Part shown: positions 63,521-64,000 of the stretch, in pieces
How the letters are laid out: every line of letters begins with the position of its first letter
Position numbering within the stretch: the stretch's first letter is position 1
From: Nymphaea colorata
Lineage: Eukaryota > Streptophyta > Magnoliopsida > Nymphaeales > Nymphaeaceae
DNA: 64,000 nt
Direction: 5' to 3'
NCBI RefSeq assembly: GCF_008831285.2
Contig: NC_045138.2
Span: 27,685,934-27,749,933 of the forward strand
Notes under the pieces: model-generated
The model's database searches: none
Told to the model about the DNA's origin: nothing
The model's input: only the letters and a program-made list of their open reading frames with translations
Program-made: the position numbers and the translations under genes

Positions 63521-63678
63521 GCGCCGTCGTCTTTCCTGCATCGCCGGCGTGAGCCGTCGCCTGGCGTCATTGTCGCCATCGCTGCCGTCCTTGCTATCAC
63601 CGCCAGTAACTCTTCCGCCTCCGCTGCCTCTTGTCTGTTGTCTCTGGTGCTGGGCATTGCTTCTCTTTAGCGATTGTG

Positions 63679-64000
63679 ATGGCCGAAGCGATGACTCCCA
63701 AGATCGATGATGCCCTAGATACGGGCAACATTACCAAGAGCGAGAACTTGCCTGTTCAAGTCACCTCCATCCGGCTGAACAAGGACAACTATCTCTCTTG
63801 GTCTGCTGCCGTAGAAATCGGGATAACCAGTCGTGGTCGCCTGCCTTATATTACTGGGGAGAAACCTGCACCTTCAAAAACGGATCCGCGATGGGCGACT
63901 TGGGCGTTGGAAGACAGTCAGGTGAAAGTATGGATCATTAGTTCTGTTTCTGCAGATATTCAGCCTCTGATCTTGCGTAAATCGACTGCATACGACATGT
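63679..64000 (+). CDS. Copia-type gag polyprotein, N-terminal part, cut by window end
   Basis: An ATG at 63,679 opens 107 codons without a stop. VQVTSIRLNKDNYLSWSAAV is the typical start of the copia gag domain (L-x-NYLSW), followed by WATWALEDSQVKVWIISSVS, also typical. The gag packs element RNA in cytoplasmic particles. The open frame so far suggests a fairly young element, though protease, integrase and reverse transcriptase lie outside the window. Confidence 0.85.
   Translation, partial: MAEAMTPKIDDALDTGNITKSENLPVQVTSIRLNKDNYLSWSAAVEIGITSRGRLPYITGEKPAPSKTDPRWATWALEDSQVKVWIISSVSADIQPLILRKSTAYDM

Larger units (their letters stand above)
63065..64000 (+). mobile_element. Ty1/copia LTR retrotransposon, 5' part (continues beyond the window)
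   Basis: The parts are in canonical order: LTR TG...CA (63,065-63,339), primer-binding site (63,340-63,351), GC-rich leader, and the start of gag (63,679). The frame of gag is open to the end of the window. The five bases before the LTR, CAAAC, would be the target-site duplication; the right end is not in view. The element is opposite in strand to the antiporter gene. Confidence 0.85.

Noticed and set aside
63299-63710. Overlapping Ala/Pro/Arg-rich frames in the copia leader
   Set aside because: They arise from GC-rich tandem repeats in all frames. The gag frame proper begins at 63,679 and carries the family motif.
1-64000. CRISPR arrays, prophage, bacterial operons or toxin systems
   Set aside because: None is present. 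The repeats are microsatellites or transposon pieces, and all genes are intron-rich plant genes.

Overview
The window is nuclear DNA of a flowering plant. The genes are split by many introns with GT..AG borders and long AT-rich introns, and all five recognised genes belong to land-plant families. Between them lie retrotransposon pieces, MITE-like inverted-repeat elements and many microsatellites. No operon-like packing, CRISPR array, prophage or organelle gene set is visible. The species cannot be fixed from sequence alone.

Layout. (1) At the left edge, on the minus strand, is the first coding exon of a probable EFFECTOR OF TRANSCRIPTION-like gene (290-370); the rest lies outside the window. 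(2) 371-9.7 kb is gene-poor and repeat-rich. (3) 11,600-17,066 (+) encodes a 741-residue receptor-like cytoplasmic kinase homologue of the SELMODRAFT_444075 / At3g13690 type, in nine coding exons behind a long pyrimidine-rich leader. (4) 19,026-23,564 (-) encodes a 368-residue RGG-repeat RNA-binding protein of the HABP4/SERBP1 type, in six coding exons. (5) 23.8-27.2 kb is intergenic with AT-rich and GC-rich fold-back elements. (6) 27,259-33,940 (+) encodes a 413-residue family GT47 (exostosin) glycosyltransferase, in six coding exons. (7) 34-49.3 kb is a 15-kb gene desert holding a 5'-truncated LINE, a possible SINE, MITE-like elements and microsatellites. (8) 49,393-50,718 (+) encodes a 280-residue SHAQKYF-type MYB-related repressor with a zinc knuckle. 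(9) 52,912-62,591 (-) holds the last 18 exons (493 residues) of a KEA4/5/6-type K+/H+ antiporter. (10) From 63,065 a Ty1/copia LTR retrotransposon begins (LTR, primer-binding site, start of gag) and runs off the right edge. It probably sits in an upstream intron of the antiporter gene.

The genes do not form a pathway. They are neighbours only: signalling kinase, ribosome/mRNA-binding protein, Golgi cell-wall or glycan enzyme, transcriptional repressor and endomembrane ion antiporter. Exon borders were found by hand from splice signals, reading phase and remembered family sequence. In the four complete or nearly complete genes the phases close at every junction used. Two places are ambiguous: the first GT47 intron and one RGG-gene donor.

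I found no convincing previously undescribed system. The most unusual local features are a fresh 104-bp tandem duplication beside a 3' splice site in the GT47 gene, a 44-bp GC-rich tandem repeat in the copia leader, paired telo-boxes flanking a GA tract in front of the RGG gene, and several uncatalogued inverted-repeat elements.
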